Counted from the first letter of the stretch, positions 38,223 through 46,537 are shown. The stretch: DNA of 64,000 nt from Planctomycetaceae bacterium (GCA_020638975.1 JACKHN010000002.1:372001-436000); one strand, 5' to 3'. The notes: generated by a model not told the origin, from the letters alone. Made by a program: numbers and translations.

Positions 38223-38999
38223 TCAGGCTCCTTGTGTTTGGGGTTGGGGAATTAAGGATCGGACAAACTGGCCGTACTCGTCCTTCATAGGCAGATCGAA
38301 GTCAGTGCGAATCCGACGCCGACGTGCCGTGACGTTCTCACCCGTAACAGGATTCACCGAGGGCTTATCGTACTCTTCCCAGTACAGCCCCACTCCACGC
38401 TTCTGCCAACTAGGGATGTCGTTGAAGTTGACGCCGAATTGGAACAGCAACTCGTTCTTCTGGCTCACCGACAGACCCAGCAGCCGCTTCGTGGCCTGCT
38501 GCTCATTGTTGCCATCCTTGCGGAGCGTCCAATAGCACCACGAGTTCAAGGCGTTGCGGGCAGCGTCTTCGTTCCGCCAACGGAAGTAGTCAACGACCAA
38601 TTCGACCTTCGGCAACTGAGAAATCCGACAATCGAAACACGCTGGTTTCCCGAGACGAAGCGAGAACTGGGCACTGCCTTCACCTGCCAGCGTCGAGTTG
38701 TACTTGCGCAACTTCCTGCCGAAGAGTTGCTCCTCGGGATCAAAAAGCAACGAAATCTCATCGCTCTCCGTGTAGGCATACAACACTCGGAAACCACAGG
38801 TCATGAGCGACTCGGCGGTAGCCACCATCAGGTCACGGAACCTTACGTCGAACGGAGCGTCAAACTGGCAGACTTCTTTGGTCAGCCGGGTGAAACTCCG
38901 ACCGTCCAGACGGGCAACCATGAACATGCCCGGCAACACGCAGAGATCGGCAGAGGTCTCAAAGACCCGCATCTTTTTGTCGAGATCATCAAACTTCAT
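38223..38999 (-). CDS. Thg1-like protein (3'-5' RNA polymerase)
   Basis: 258 residues. The three metal-binding carboxylates of the Thg1 family are present: D32 in VARLDGRSFTRL, and D80 and E81 in AYTESDEISLLF. The eukaryotic tRNA-His-specific HINNLYN motif is absent, so it belongs to the bacterial/archaeal Thg1-like proteins, which restore missing 5' nucleotides of tRNA by templated 3'-5' addition. The ATG at 38999, with GAGGAG 6 bases upstream, overlaps the kinase gene by 11 bases; a longer frame to 39044 would overlap much more. Confidence 0.93.
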   Translation of the reverse strand: MKFDDLDKKMRVFETSADLCVLPGMFMVARLDGRSFTRLTKEVCQFDAPFDVRFRDLMVATAESLMTCGFRVLYAYTESDEISLLFDPEEQLFGRKLRKYNSTLAGEGSAQFSLRLGKPACFDCRISQLPKVELVVDYFRWRNEDAARNALNSWCYWTLRKDGNNEQQATKRLLGLSVSQKNELLFQFGVNFNDIPSWQKRGVGLYWEEYDKPSVNPVTGENVTARRRRIRTDFDLPMKDEYGQFVRSLIPQPQTQGA

Positions 39000-39429
39000 T
39001 GTTCCACTCCTCGACGACGAAACCGGCTTCCGCCAGTCGGACATACTTCAAGGCGTCAAAACCCTCTTCCAGAGTTGGGAGTTCCAGCTTCTTTGCAGTG
39101 GACAGGATGCCGACATCCGGCACTGGCTCAGTTCGCATCTGGTTGCGTGCGAGACATTCGTTGGCGCTTGACCGAAAGTAGTACCCGACCACCGAATACT
39201 TAGCCGCTTTTGCGGCATCGATGTACTTGGCTCGCTCTTCACGTGTCGGATTCGTGTTGTCGATTACAAATGGTTGCTGAGTTTCCAGACAGGCAGTCAA
39301 CAGTCGTCGCTCTCGGTTTCGAGTTCGCAACAGGTCGAGGCTGATTCGGACGTGCGTTGAGAAAAACCGTTCCTTGTAAAAGGACGACTTCCCCGATGCT
39401 TGCAAACCTATGAAGACCACGGCCTCCAC
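38989..39429 (-). CDS. Small P-loop polynucleotide-kinase-like protein
   Basis: 146 residues. Walker A is GLQASGKS (8-15), followed by RISLDLLR and FVIDNTNPTREERAKY, the pattern of T4 polynucleotide kinase N-domains (V-x-D-N-T-N). It would phosphorylate 5'-OH ends. It starts with GTG at 39429, with AGGTGA 4 bases upstream, and is the first gene of the six-gene operon. The operon thus has two kinase-like proteins, this one and the HD-fused one. Confidence 0.88.
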   Translation of the reverse strand: MEAVVFIGLQASGKSSFYKERFFSTHVRISLDLLRTRNRERRLLTACLETQQPFVIDNTNPTREERAKYIDAAKAAKYSVVGYYFRSSANECLARNQMRTEPVPDVGILSTAKKLELPTLEEGFDALKYVRLAEAGFVVEEWNNEV

Positions 39430-39455
39430 GAATCACCTCAATACCAAATGCAAAA

Positions 39456-39485
39456 GCCCGCTCGGTTGTTCTGAACCGAGCGGGC
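39456..39485 (-). terminator. Hairpin with U-run ahead of the RNA-repair operon
   Basis: A perfect 12-bp stem (39474-39485 with 39456-39467) with a 6-base loop; on the minus strand it is followed by TTTT. It lies between the SEC-C gene and the repair operon, and would terminate or attenuate transcripts entering the operon. Confidence 0.75.
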
Positions 39486-39529
39486 CTTGGGTGTTCAGTC
39501 CCTAAAAGTAGTCGTCCCGGTTCACGCCA

Positions 39530-39697
39530 TCAAAAGCAGCCCTTCTTGAGACAACACTTCTTGAACCGCTGGCCAGAGCCGCAGGGGCATAGATCGTTGC
39601 GCCCGAGCTTCTCCTCCAGCAACTTACCGCCGTGGACGACCCTCACTCCACGCTTGACCTGCGTTTCAGACGGGAATCCCCGACGCCGTTTGCTCAT
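39530..39697 (-). CDS. SEC-C motif protein
   Basis: 55 residues. The C-terminal 25 residues are a SEC-C zinc-binding motif (GRNDLCPCGSGQRFKKCC), as found at the end of SecA and in many small proteins. The N-terminus MSKRRRGFPSETQVKRG is typical of this small family. I use the ATG at 39697; an upstream in-frame TTG at 39724 is less likely. The next genes downstream are the RNA-repair operon, separated by a terminator-like hairpin. The function is unknown. Confidence 0.75.
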   Translation of the reverse strand: MSKRRRGFPSETQVKRGVRVVHGGKLLEEKLGRNDLCPCGSGQRFKKCCLKKGCF

Positions 39698-39936
39698 GTG
39701 TTCGAAAAAATGGCTGTTCGTCAAATTGTTCGTGATTCGTGTGTCGCATGGCGCACCTTCCCTTCAGGATTCTGTGTTCCACGCTGGACACAAATGCTCA
39801 CGAAAGGTTCGCCACGGAGACCACATCGATATACGACAGATTTTGATAGAGAGCACATCACAGACGATGAGATCGTCGCACTACTTGGGTGATTTCAACA
39901 CTTGACCACAGTTTGGGCAAATGACGCCACACGTCG

Positions 39937-40035
39937 GTAGTGGTACACTTTGCCGTAAGTTGGGCACTCCTGCCCGACAAAAGACGGCCAAGAGTGGCCG
40001 TCCTACCTTTCAAGAATTTCAAACTGTACCACTAC
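39937..40035. repeat. MITE-like element with 11-bp terminal inverted repeats
   Basis: GTAGTGGTACA (39937-39947) and its exact complement (40025-40035) bound a 99-bp segment. Inside are two hairpins, GGGCA-CTCC-TGCCC and GACGGCCA-AGAG-TGGCCGTC. It contains no gene. The stop codon of the neighbouring small membrane-protein frame lies inside the right terminal repeat. Confidence 0.6.
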
Positions 40036-40334
40036 CCACACGTCTCAAAAGCACCGCAGAACGGCTCTCGAACTACAATTTCGCAGGCACAACGTATCTG
40101 CTCGCAGCCAAGGCTGAATCGCTCATCGAAGGAGTCGTTGTTGAATGGCGGTGGTAACGTATCGAACCACGGATCGCTTCGGCGGACCCACGCTTGAAAT
40201 TGGGGATCGTTCCCCATCATCAAGTGACTGAGCACATGACTGCCTGTCCAACAAAATAGCACCAGTAGGCCAATTCCAACGAACGCACCAATGAGAACCG
40301 GCATCAGCGGCCATGCCAACCCCATCAAAAACAT
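40032..40334 (-). CDS. Small membrane protein, possibly truncated
   Basis: 100 residues from the first ATG. The start is strongly hydrophobic (MPVLIGAFVGIGLLVLFCW), and the same frame remains protein-like for 25 codons upstream (GRFASLAGTIGCGVWLF) back to a TAA, without a normal start codon. The C-terminus ends inside the terminal repeat of the MITE-like element, so the original tail may have been replaced. Gene or remnant, function unknown. Confidence 0.4.
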   Translation of the reverse strand: MFLMGLAWPLMPVLIGAFVGIGLLVLFCWTGSHVLSHLMMGNDPQFQAWVRRSDPWFDTLPPPFNNDSFDERFSLGCEQIRCACEIVVREPFCGAFETCG

Positions 40335-40416
40335 GAAAAGCCAGACGCCGCAGCCGATGGTTCCGGCCAGACTGGCGAAGCGACCGAGAATAGTTGTCCG
40401 AGAAGTCTTTTACATG

Positions 40417-40447
40417 GTTGCCTCCAACGTATTGAGTTGGAGGCAAC
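40417..40447. other. 12-bp perfect hairpin near the island end
   Basis: GTTGCCTCCAAC (40417-40428) pairs with 40436-40447 around GTATTGA. GCCTCCAAC recurs about 70 bases downstream. Its role is unknown; there is no U-run. Confidence 0.4.
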
Positions 40448-40657
40448 TGCGGGTGTCAGAAAGCGGGCGTCGAACCTGATCGACCGAAGCCGATCAGAGT
40501 CGCTTCCGGTCGCCTCCAACCAAGCCTACTATGGGTTCGATGGAAGAAATTAGACAAAATCTTGCTTGTCTAATTGCCGGTTATTAGGGGGCTAATAAGA
40601 ATTTTCCCGGCGCTCGAGAACCCAAGAAAAACAAGGGTTTGAGGGGTTCTCCTTGAT

Positions 40658-40673
40658 TCCCAGCCCATCCGCT
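40658..40673 (+). repeat. Island attachment repeat, right
   Basis: An exact copy of the tRNA-Ser 3' end (TCCCAGCCCATCCGCT) without the rest of the tRNA. It overlaps the stop codon of the next minus-strand gene and is followed by ATTTTTC, probably the original tRNA terminator. Confidence 0.75.
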
Positions 40674-41055
40674 ATTTTTCTTCCGCTTGGGGTGTGTCTG
40701 ACCAATCTGGTTGAAAGCTCGGGCCGGCTAATGCCCCGCGGAACATGATGGCGAGCGTGAAGTACAGCGCCGACGAAAGTACGACCAGGATTGTCAAACT
40801 CGTCGCAAAGTGATCTCGCAATAGAACCAAGGACGGTGGCTCTGCGCTTTTGGGCACACGGCGAACAACGGGACCATTCCCCGCCCGCTGACGCTCCACT
40901 TCCGTTCGCCACTTTTGCCAGTCCTGTTGCGCCGTCGCAGAGCCATCCGACTTCATGACTCGCTCTCGCGCAACCACCAGCGACACAATAAGCGTTCCCA
41001 GAAAGGCAACGTAAAGGAGTCCGATCACTAGGTTGGATGTCGTGGGCTTCGGCAT
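40672..41055 (-). CDS. Small protein with two membrane segments
   Basis: 127 residues from ATG 41055. Two hydrophobic segments (LVIGLLYVAFLGTLIVSLVV and LTILVVLSSALYFTLAIMF) flank a polar loop with a helix (TAQQDWQKWRTEVERQ). The frame could be extended upstream, but that would overlap the amidohydrolase gene. The TAG stop overlaps the right attachment repeat, so before integration this gene was convergent with tRNA-Ser. No family is recognised. Confidence 0.65.
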   Translation of the reverse strand: MPKPTTSNLVIGLLYVAFLGTLIVSLVVARERVMKSDGSATAQQDWQKWRTEVERQRAGNGPVVRRVPKSAEPPSLVLLRDHFATSLTILVVLSSALYFTLAIMFRGALAGPSFQPDWSDTPQAEEK

Positions 41056-41113
41056 CGGTAACTTACGATTCTCTTCGAGACGATTGGAACTCGCGTCCGA
41101 CGGCGAAGCGATG

Positions 41114-42448
41114 TCAATTCTGTGGCTTAAGCAACTCGACTGCAATCTCCGACATGGCGGGAACACTCGTCTTCAGCGCGGCCTCGATGTCTGGATAGAA
41201 AAGTGCCGAATGAAGTGATGGAGCAGGCTGACCGAGTTGCTCGTAACGTTTTAGCCGCTCGCCATCAACTGCACCCAGACGAATCATTACGATTGGCACG
41301 CCCGCTCGACCATAACGACTGAAGTCTTCGCCACCCATCGAGGGCTCGGCGTCTTCAACGTTTTCGTCGCCAACAACTCGTCGAAGTACGGGATCGAGCC
41401 GAGCTGCGAGGTCTTCGTCGTTCCATAGCGATGGCGTGCCTTCTGAGATTTCGATCGTCGGCTCCGCTGCGCCGGCTCCCATAGCTACCGCCTTCGCCTT
41501 GCGAGCGATTCCTTCGAGCAGCAACTTGCGCACACCCTCGTCATAGCTGCGAACCGTGAGCTGCATGTGGCAGGTGTTGCCGATAATGTTGTGCTTTGTG
41601 CCACCATGAATCGAGCCGACAGTAATCACCGCTGGCTCGATCGGTTTCACTTCACGGCTAACGAGAGTTTGAACCGACATGACAAATTGCGCTGCCTGAA
41701 CGATCGGATCGATGGTGGTGTGAGGGTAGGCACCATGCCCACCGCGACCATGCATTGTGACATCAACGCTATCGACATTCGCCAACGCATAACCTCCCTT
41801 ATAGGCGAGCGTACCTGTGGCGAGCCCAGAGTCGACGTGCATCGCCACGGCGAAGTCTGGTTTAGGAAACCGCTCGAACAGTCCATCCTCCAGCATGGCT
41901 GCCGCGCCGGCGCCACGCTCCTCCGCCGGCTGACCGATGAACATGACGGTCCCTTGCCAACGATCTTTGTTGGCGGCGAGATAGCGTGCGACACCCACGA
42001 GGTTCGTGATGTGGACATCGTGGCCGCACGCATGCATTACGCCAACTTCCGCCCCATCGGCATCTTGGACTTTTACCGTGGATGCGTACGCCAGATTTGT
42101 TTGCTCGACGACGGGAAGCGCATCCAGGTCGGTGCGCAACATCAAAGTCGGCCCTTCACCATTTCGCAACAAACCGACGACTCCAAAGCCTCCGACGCGC
42201 GTCGTGACCTCGGCACCTGTCTCCTTCAATTCACGGGCAAGCCGTTCTCCCGTTTGCTCTTCTTGGAACGAGAGTTCGGGGTGGGTGTGAAAGTGGCGAT
42301 ACAGTTCGATTAATGAAGCAACATTCGCGTCGGCCCACGATTGAGACGTTTCGGCAATTGCGATCGTCGGTAGCGGTGCCGCCGCGACACTAAGGATGAC
42401 GTTCAATCCTATAAACCAGCAGGTGATGTTTGACTGAACAGCGTTCAT
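41114..42448 (-). CDS. M20-family amidohydrolase (M20D-like)
   Basis: 444 residues. A signal peptide (IGLNVILSVAAAPLPTIAIA) precedes the catalytic domain. Metal ligands are in MHACGHDVH and PAEERGAGAAAM, the usual Cys/His and Glu/Glu positions of hippurate-hydrolase-like M20D enzymes, and a lid domain lies between. It probably hydrolyses N-acyl amino acids or related amides in the periplasm. The downstream small membrane-protein gene is on the same strand 58 bases away. Confidence 0.92.
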   Translation of the reverse strand: MNAVQSNITCWFIGLNVILSVAAAPLPTIAIAETSQSWADANVASLIELYRHFHTHPELSFQEEQTGERLARELKETGAEVTTRVGGFGVVGLLRNGEGPTLMLRTDLDALPVVEQTNLAYASTVKVQDADGAEVGVMHACGHDVHITNLVGVARYLAANKDRWQGTVMFIGQPAEERGAGAAAMLEDGLFERFPKPDFAVAMHVDSGLATGTLAYKGGYALANVDSVDVTMHGRGGHGAYPHTTIDPIVQAAQFVMSVQTLVSREVKPIEPAVITVGSIHGGTKHNIIGNTCHMQLTVRSYDEGVRKLLLEGIARKAKAVAMGAGAAEPTIEISEGTPSLWNDEDLAARLDPVLRRVVGDENVEDAEPSMGGEDFSRYGRAGVPIVMIRLGAVDGERLKRYEQLGQPAPSLHSALFYPDIEAALKTSVPAMSEIAVELLKPQN

Positions 42449-42646
42449 GAGTGGTCTCCGGACAGCAGGGTGAATTCCTGAACCGCTCTCCCAGTAGAGG
42501 GGTTTGATTTTCAGCGACGAATTTGCAATAAACCGTCCTTCATAACTTGAGGCCTCGTTGGTGATACGAAGCAGGTTGTGGCATTATCTTACCCGACCTG
42601 CTGTTCTTTTCTACAGTCGTCAAGTATCGAGGCAACGCCGGTTCGC

Positions 42647-43720
42647 TCAGATCAGTAACTCGAACGCGTCGCGAAAGCGTTGGATATCTTCGGCTCGCCC
42701 CATGACGATCGCGATGTCACCCGCCTTGAACACGTATTCTGCGCCGGGATTGAAGATCATCGAGGCGTCTGCCTGTTTCACGGCCACGACAAGCAGGCGG
42801 TGTTTGCGGTGCGCCTCGGTTGCTGATACCGTTACGCCAACTAACTTGCAGTTTTCCGGCAGCGTAATCTCGTCTAACTCGACATCGAAAAAATCAGATT
42901 GGCTCACCAGTTCGATTAGATGGGCGGTCGAGGGTCGCGAGATTAGTCGCTCGAGCTGATGTGCTCCAATTATGGCTGGCATGATCACCTTGCTGGCACC
43001 AGCTTGGATGAGTTTTCGTTCAGTCGTGGGGTGTTCTGCTCGTGAGAAGATCTGAATGCTCGGGCACAGCGTTCGGGCCGTCAGCGTGATAAAGACATTG
43101 TCGGCATCGCTGGGCAATGCCGAAACAAGTGTCTTTGCTCGCTCAATTCCCGCCTCAAGTAGTATCTCGTCGGAAGTTGCGTCACCGCAGATACAGAGGA
43201 AACCCTGAGACTTGGCGGCTTCGAACCGCTCGCTATCGGTGTCGATCACAACAAAATCGCGGCGACTGTGCTTCAAGTCAGTCGACAGTACTTCGCCGAT
43301 CCGCCCAAAGCCGCAAACAATCACGTGACCGCTCAGATTTTCGATTCCACGAGTCATACGTCTATGTCCTAAGAGTATTTCCAGTTCGCCTTCCAACACC
43401 ATTTGAACAAAGCCACCAAATGTGTAGGCCGCCGCCGACATGCCAAACACAATCACACCAATCGTGAACAGCTGAAGTGAGGGCGGCGAATCGGTCGTCT
43501 CCGAGAATCCAACGCTGGAAATCGTAATCGCCGTCATCCACAGCGCAGTCACCCAATCGTAGTCACCCAAGATACGAAAGCCGATGACCGCGACGGCAAA
43601 TACCACCCCCAAAACGATCAGACCATTCCGCATTCGCGTGAGTGGCGACTTAGTGGAACCGCCGCGTCTGACTTGGGTAAGTCGATGCGGATCGGGCTGT
43701 CGTTGTGCTGGACGCTCCAT
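42647..43720 (-). CDS. Two-TM potassium channel with RCK (TrkA) domain and unusual filter
   Basis: 357 residues. Two membrane helices (NGLIVLGVVFAVAVIGFRI and FTIGVIVFGMSAAAYTFGG) surround a pore loop T66-I-S-S-V-G-F-S-E74. The canonical filter is T-V-G-Y-G-[DE]; here Thr is Ser69 and the last Gly is Ser73. Residues 130-250 are a TrkA-N/RCK Rossmann domain (HVIVCGFGRIGEVLS) and 270-350 a TrkA-C domain. It probably conducts K+ under nucleotide control, but selectivity may be changed. It is monocistronic. Confidence 0.88.
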   Translation of the reverse strand: MERPAQRQPDPHRLTQVRRGGSTKSPLTRMRNGLIVLGVVFAVAVIGFRILGDYDWVTALWMTAITISSVGFSETTDSPPSLQLFTIGVIVFGMSAAAYTFGGFVQMVLEGELEILLGHRRMTRGIENLSGHVIVCGFGRIGEVLSTDLKHSRRDFVVIDTDSERFEAAKSQGFLCICGDATSDEILLEAGIERAKTLVSALPSDADNVFITLTARTLCPSIQIFSRAEHPTTERKLIQAGASKVIMPAIIGAHQLERLISRPSTAHLIELVSQSDFFDVELDEITLPENCKLVGVTVSATEAHRKHRLLVVAVKQADASMIFNPGAEYVFKAGDIAIVMGRAEDIQRFRDAFELLI

Positions 43721-44139
43721 ACCAAAGCTTACCCGATTTCTACTTCACACAATTTGTCGCCATGCTCATAAGAATAGCCATTCAACGTTGACGGCGAAAG
43801 CTTCGCCGATGATCGTCGACTAACGGAAAGATCATCGATCCTGTAGCGCGAACTTTCAGCACTGCCATCAGATGGTGCTGGACGATGTATAGCTCACGAG
43901 TTTCGCGATACCGCGAGGTCCGATCCAAACTTACATCGATACCCACCCCAACCCCAACAATATCGATAACGTCTGCGTCAACTGCACGGTACCGCTCCGG
44001 CAAGTCCGATCCTGAAGGATATTGTCGTGCCAAGGATGTCGTTTCGCTCTGGCTGGCCCAACAATACCGCGTTCGGAACTTCCAACGACTCCGCACGCGG
44101 GCAAGTGAATAACACTCGGCCCACGATGCTTAGAAATAA
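43721..44139. other. Intergenic region without a supported gene
   Basis: Overlapping frames exist on both strands (43782-44096 minus, 43885-44112 plus), but neither has a ribosome site or family resemblance. It precedes the 115-bp repeat. Confidence 0.4.
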
Positions 44140-44254
44140 GTCAGAAATAACTTCGGCATTTCAAGAGTAGGGTCCGTTGTGCGGACCAGGAATCCCTGAG
44201 GTCCGCACAGCGGACCCTACGCAAAGGAAGAAGTTATTGTTGAGCCGGTCCTTA
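44140..44254. repeat. 115-bp palindromic dispersed repeat, copy 1
   Basis: Starts GTCAGAAATAACTTCGGC and ends GAGCCGGTCCTTA. The ends carry AATAACTTC and its complement GAAGTTATT. The core is a near-perfect 19-bp stem starting AGGGTCCG around the loop AGGAATCCCTGA. A copy of equal length with 6 differences by eye is at 61838-61952. Confidence 0.85.
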
Positions 44255-44344
44255 CCGGGAATATTCTGAAAGTGTCACCGAAGTTGCGATTCGCCGAAGC
44301 GATTCTTCAGCTCGATGCAAATCGACCTGTTCTCCGCACTTCGA

Positions 44345-44824
44345 TCATGACCCCTCTTTGCCCAACTCTTTCTTCGCCCCTGCGTGTTGCTTGCCGACGG
44401 TGACAAACAATAATCGCAGCTCGTGAAGGGCGTTCGTTAGCATGGCCGCTTCATCGGGGGCGAGATTTCCCTTAGTCTTTTCGTCGAGAACTCCCAAAGT
44501 GTCGATGAAGTGCTTGGCATGGTCGAGCTCGACCACCGGCTTGCCATCGTCACCGGGTATCTGCCCCATTGTGGCCAACGCTTGCGTGGCCAGCGACATC
44601 ACCAGCACGGAGAAGGAAGCTGGTGGCAAAGGTTCGTGACGAGCTGGTTCGTGGGACACAGGTTCCGGCGAATTGGATGTCGACTTGGTGGTTGGGGAAC
44701 CTTTTCGCGTTTCCTGGTGCTTCGCTTCCGCCTCTCGCTGGAGCTGCTCTTTCTCGGCTTGTGCTCGCGATTTCCAATCATCGTCGACGATGATCTTGGG
44801 TTTGCTCGTCTCTTCTTCGCTCAT
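44345..44824 (-). CDS. DUF1844 protein
   Basis: 159 residues. An acidic/basic N-terminal linker with many Lys/Glu/Pro precedes the DUF1844 helical domain (FSVLVMSLATQALATMGQIP, AKHFIDTLGVLDEKTKGNL, LHELRLLFV). The function of DUF1844 is unknown. It is 57 bases downstream of pyrG and may be in the same transcript. Confidence 0.85.
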   Translation of the reverse strand: MSEEETSKPKIIVDDDWKSRAQAEKEQLQREAEAKHQETRKGSPTTKSTSNSPEPVSHEPARHEPLPPASFSVLVMSLATQALATMGQIPGDDGKPVVELDHAKHFIDTLGVLDEKTKGNLAPDEAAMLTNALHELRLLFVTVGKQHAGAKKELGKEGS

Positions 44825-44881
44825 GGCAACTTCGAAGTTGTCGCGACTTCGAACTCCTCAAACTGCGATCTTGTAGTGAGT

Positions 44882-46537
44882 CTATCCTTTGACGTATCCC
44901 TTGGCAGGCTCGGATTTCGTGCCGGTTTTGCTCTTAGCCGCGTTTTTTTTTATAGCGGCTTCCACGAAGCCCGCAAACAATGGTTGTGCACAGGTCGGTT
45001 TGGATTTGAATTCGGGATGGAATTGAACCGCCAAGAACCAAGGGTGATCAGGAATCTCGACGATCTCGACCAGTGAGTCATCGGGACTCAGGCCGGTGAA
45101 CGCAATCCCGTTCGCCTCAAATTGTTGGCGATAGACGTTGTTGAACTCGTATCGATGGCGATGCCGTGCGGAAATCATCTCTTCGCCATAACAACTTCCC
45201 GCAAGACTTGTGGGATCGAGCTTGCAAGGCTGTGCGCCAAGTCGCATCGTGCCGCCTTTGTGCGTGATCTCTTTCTGTTCGTTCAGCAAGCAAATGACCG
45301 GATGCGGAGTATCTTTACTGAATTCGGTCGAATGAGCGTTTTCAAGACCCACGACGTTGCGACCGTACTCGATCACCGCACACTGCATTCCCAAGCAGAT
45401 ACCGAAGAACGGGATCTTGCGTTCGCGAGCAAATCGAATTGCTTCGACCTTGCCCTCAATGCCGCGCTCGCCAAATCCACCCGGACATAGAATGCCGTCA
45501 TAGCCGGCCAGTAATCGTTCCGGTCCTTCGCGCTCGATCGCTTCGCTGTGAATCCGACCAATGCGAATCTGCGATTGGTGATGCATGCCGGCGTGATCGA
45601 TCGCTTCGTAGATCGACTTGTATGCATCGACGTGCTCAGCATATTTGCCGACAACCGCGATGCTGATCTCGTGTTTTGGGTTCCGCAGTCGATGCAGCAG
45701 ATCGCGCCAGATATCCAAGTCCAACGTCTCGGCATGCAAGTGCAGCTTCTTGACGATCAATTCATCCAACCCATTATCGACCAGGCTGAGCGGAACTTCG
45801 TAGATCGAGAAGTCTTTGTCCTTCTCTTCGATCACGGCTTCCAACGGAACATTGCAGAAGAGCGCGATCTTCTCGCGATCATCGCGGCTAATCGAGCGTT
45901 CACAGCGGCAGATGAGGATGTCGGGTTGAATACCGATCTCGCGCAACTGCCCCACCGAGTGTTGTGTGGGCTTGGTCTTTAGCTCAGCAGCTGCCTTTAA
46001 GTACGGCACCAATGTCAGATGAATGTAAAGGCAGTTCTCCTTGCCGACGTCGAGCGAGAACTGGCGGATGGCTTCCAGGAATGGCTGGCTCTCGATGTCG
46101 CCTACCGTACCACCGATCTCGGTAATAACGACGTCGACATCGTCACCAGCCAGCTTGTGGATAACGCTTTTGATTTCGTTGGTGATGTGCGGAATCACCT
46201 GCACGGTTTTGCCAAGGAACTCGCCACGACGCTCCTTCTCTATCACCGACAAGTAGATTTGGCCGGTCGTATAGTTCGAGTCACGCGTCAACGGGCTGTT
46301 TGTGAATCGCTCGTAGTGCCCCAAGTCGAGGTCTGTTTCGCTGCCGTCATCCAGCACATACACCTCGCCATGCTGGTAGGGACTCATCGTCCCCGGATCG
46401 ACGTTGATGTACGGATCGAGCTTTTGCATCCGGACCCGCAGCCCACGGCGTTCGAGAACCATGCCGATCGACGCGCTGGTCAGTCCCTTGCCCAACGAAC
46501 TGACAACACCACCGGTCACGAAAATATGCTTGGTCAT
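44882..46537 (-). CDS. pyrG: CTP synthase
   Basis: 551 residues, normal length for PyrG, which makes CTP from UTP, ATP and glutamine. The synthetase domain starts KHIFVTGGVVSSLGKGLTSA and includes QKLDPYINVDPGTMSPYQHG. The glutaminase domain has the nucleophile elbow FGICLGMQCAVIEY and the final HPEF (VQFHPEFKSKP). I start at ATG 46537 and not at the longer frame, because the domain begins there. It is downstream of kdsB, which consumes CTP. Confidence 0.97.
   Translation of the reverse strand: MTKHIFVTGGVVSSLGKGLTSASIGMVLERRGLRVRMQKLDPYINVDPGTMSPYQHGEVYVLDDGSETDLDLGHYERFTNSPLTRDSNYTTGQIYLSVIEKERRGEFLGKTVQVIPHITNEIKSVIHKLAGDDVDVVITEIGGTVGDIESQPFLEAIRQFSLDVGKENCLYIHLTLVPYLKAAAELKTKPTQHSVGQLREIGIQPDILICRCERSISRDDREKIALFCNVPLEAVIEEKDKDFSIYEVPLSLVDNGLDELIVKKLHLHAETLDLDIWRDLLHRLRNPKHEISIAVVGKYAEHVDAYKSIYEAIDHAGMHHQSQIRIGRIHSEAIEREGPERLLAGYDGILCPGGFGERGIEGKVEAIRFARERKIPFFGICLGMQCAVIEYGRNVVGLENAHSTEFSKDTPHPVICLLNEQKEITHKGGTMRLGAQPCKLDPTSLAGSCYGEEMISARHRHRYEFNNVYRQQFEANGIAFTGLSPDDSLVEIVEIPDHPWFLAVQFHPEFKSKPTCAQPLFAGFVEAAIKKNAAKSKTGTKSEPAKGYVKG

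Larger units (their letters stand above)
28753..40673. mobile_element. Genomic island integrated at the 3' end of tRNA-Ser
   Basis: The tRNA 3' end TCCCAGCCCATCCGCT (28753-28768) recurs exactly at 40658-40673, in the same orientation. An exact 16-mer repeat at this position is very unlikely by chance and is the usual sign of site-specific integration into a tRNA gene. The island carries a cytochrome-like operon, a PcfJ-like gene, a transposase, decayed DNA and the RNA-repair operon. I found no tyrosine or serine recombinase gene, so the island may be immobile or moved by a helper. Confidence 0.75.

Noticed and set aside
43782..44112. Overlapping frames on both strands ahead of the 115-bp repeat
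   Set aside because: No ribosome site, no family resemblance, and odd composition on both strands.
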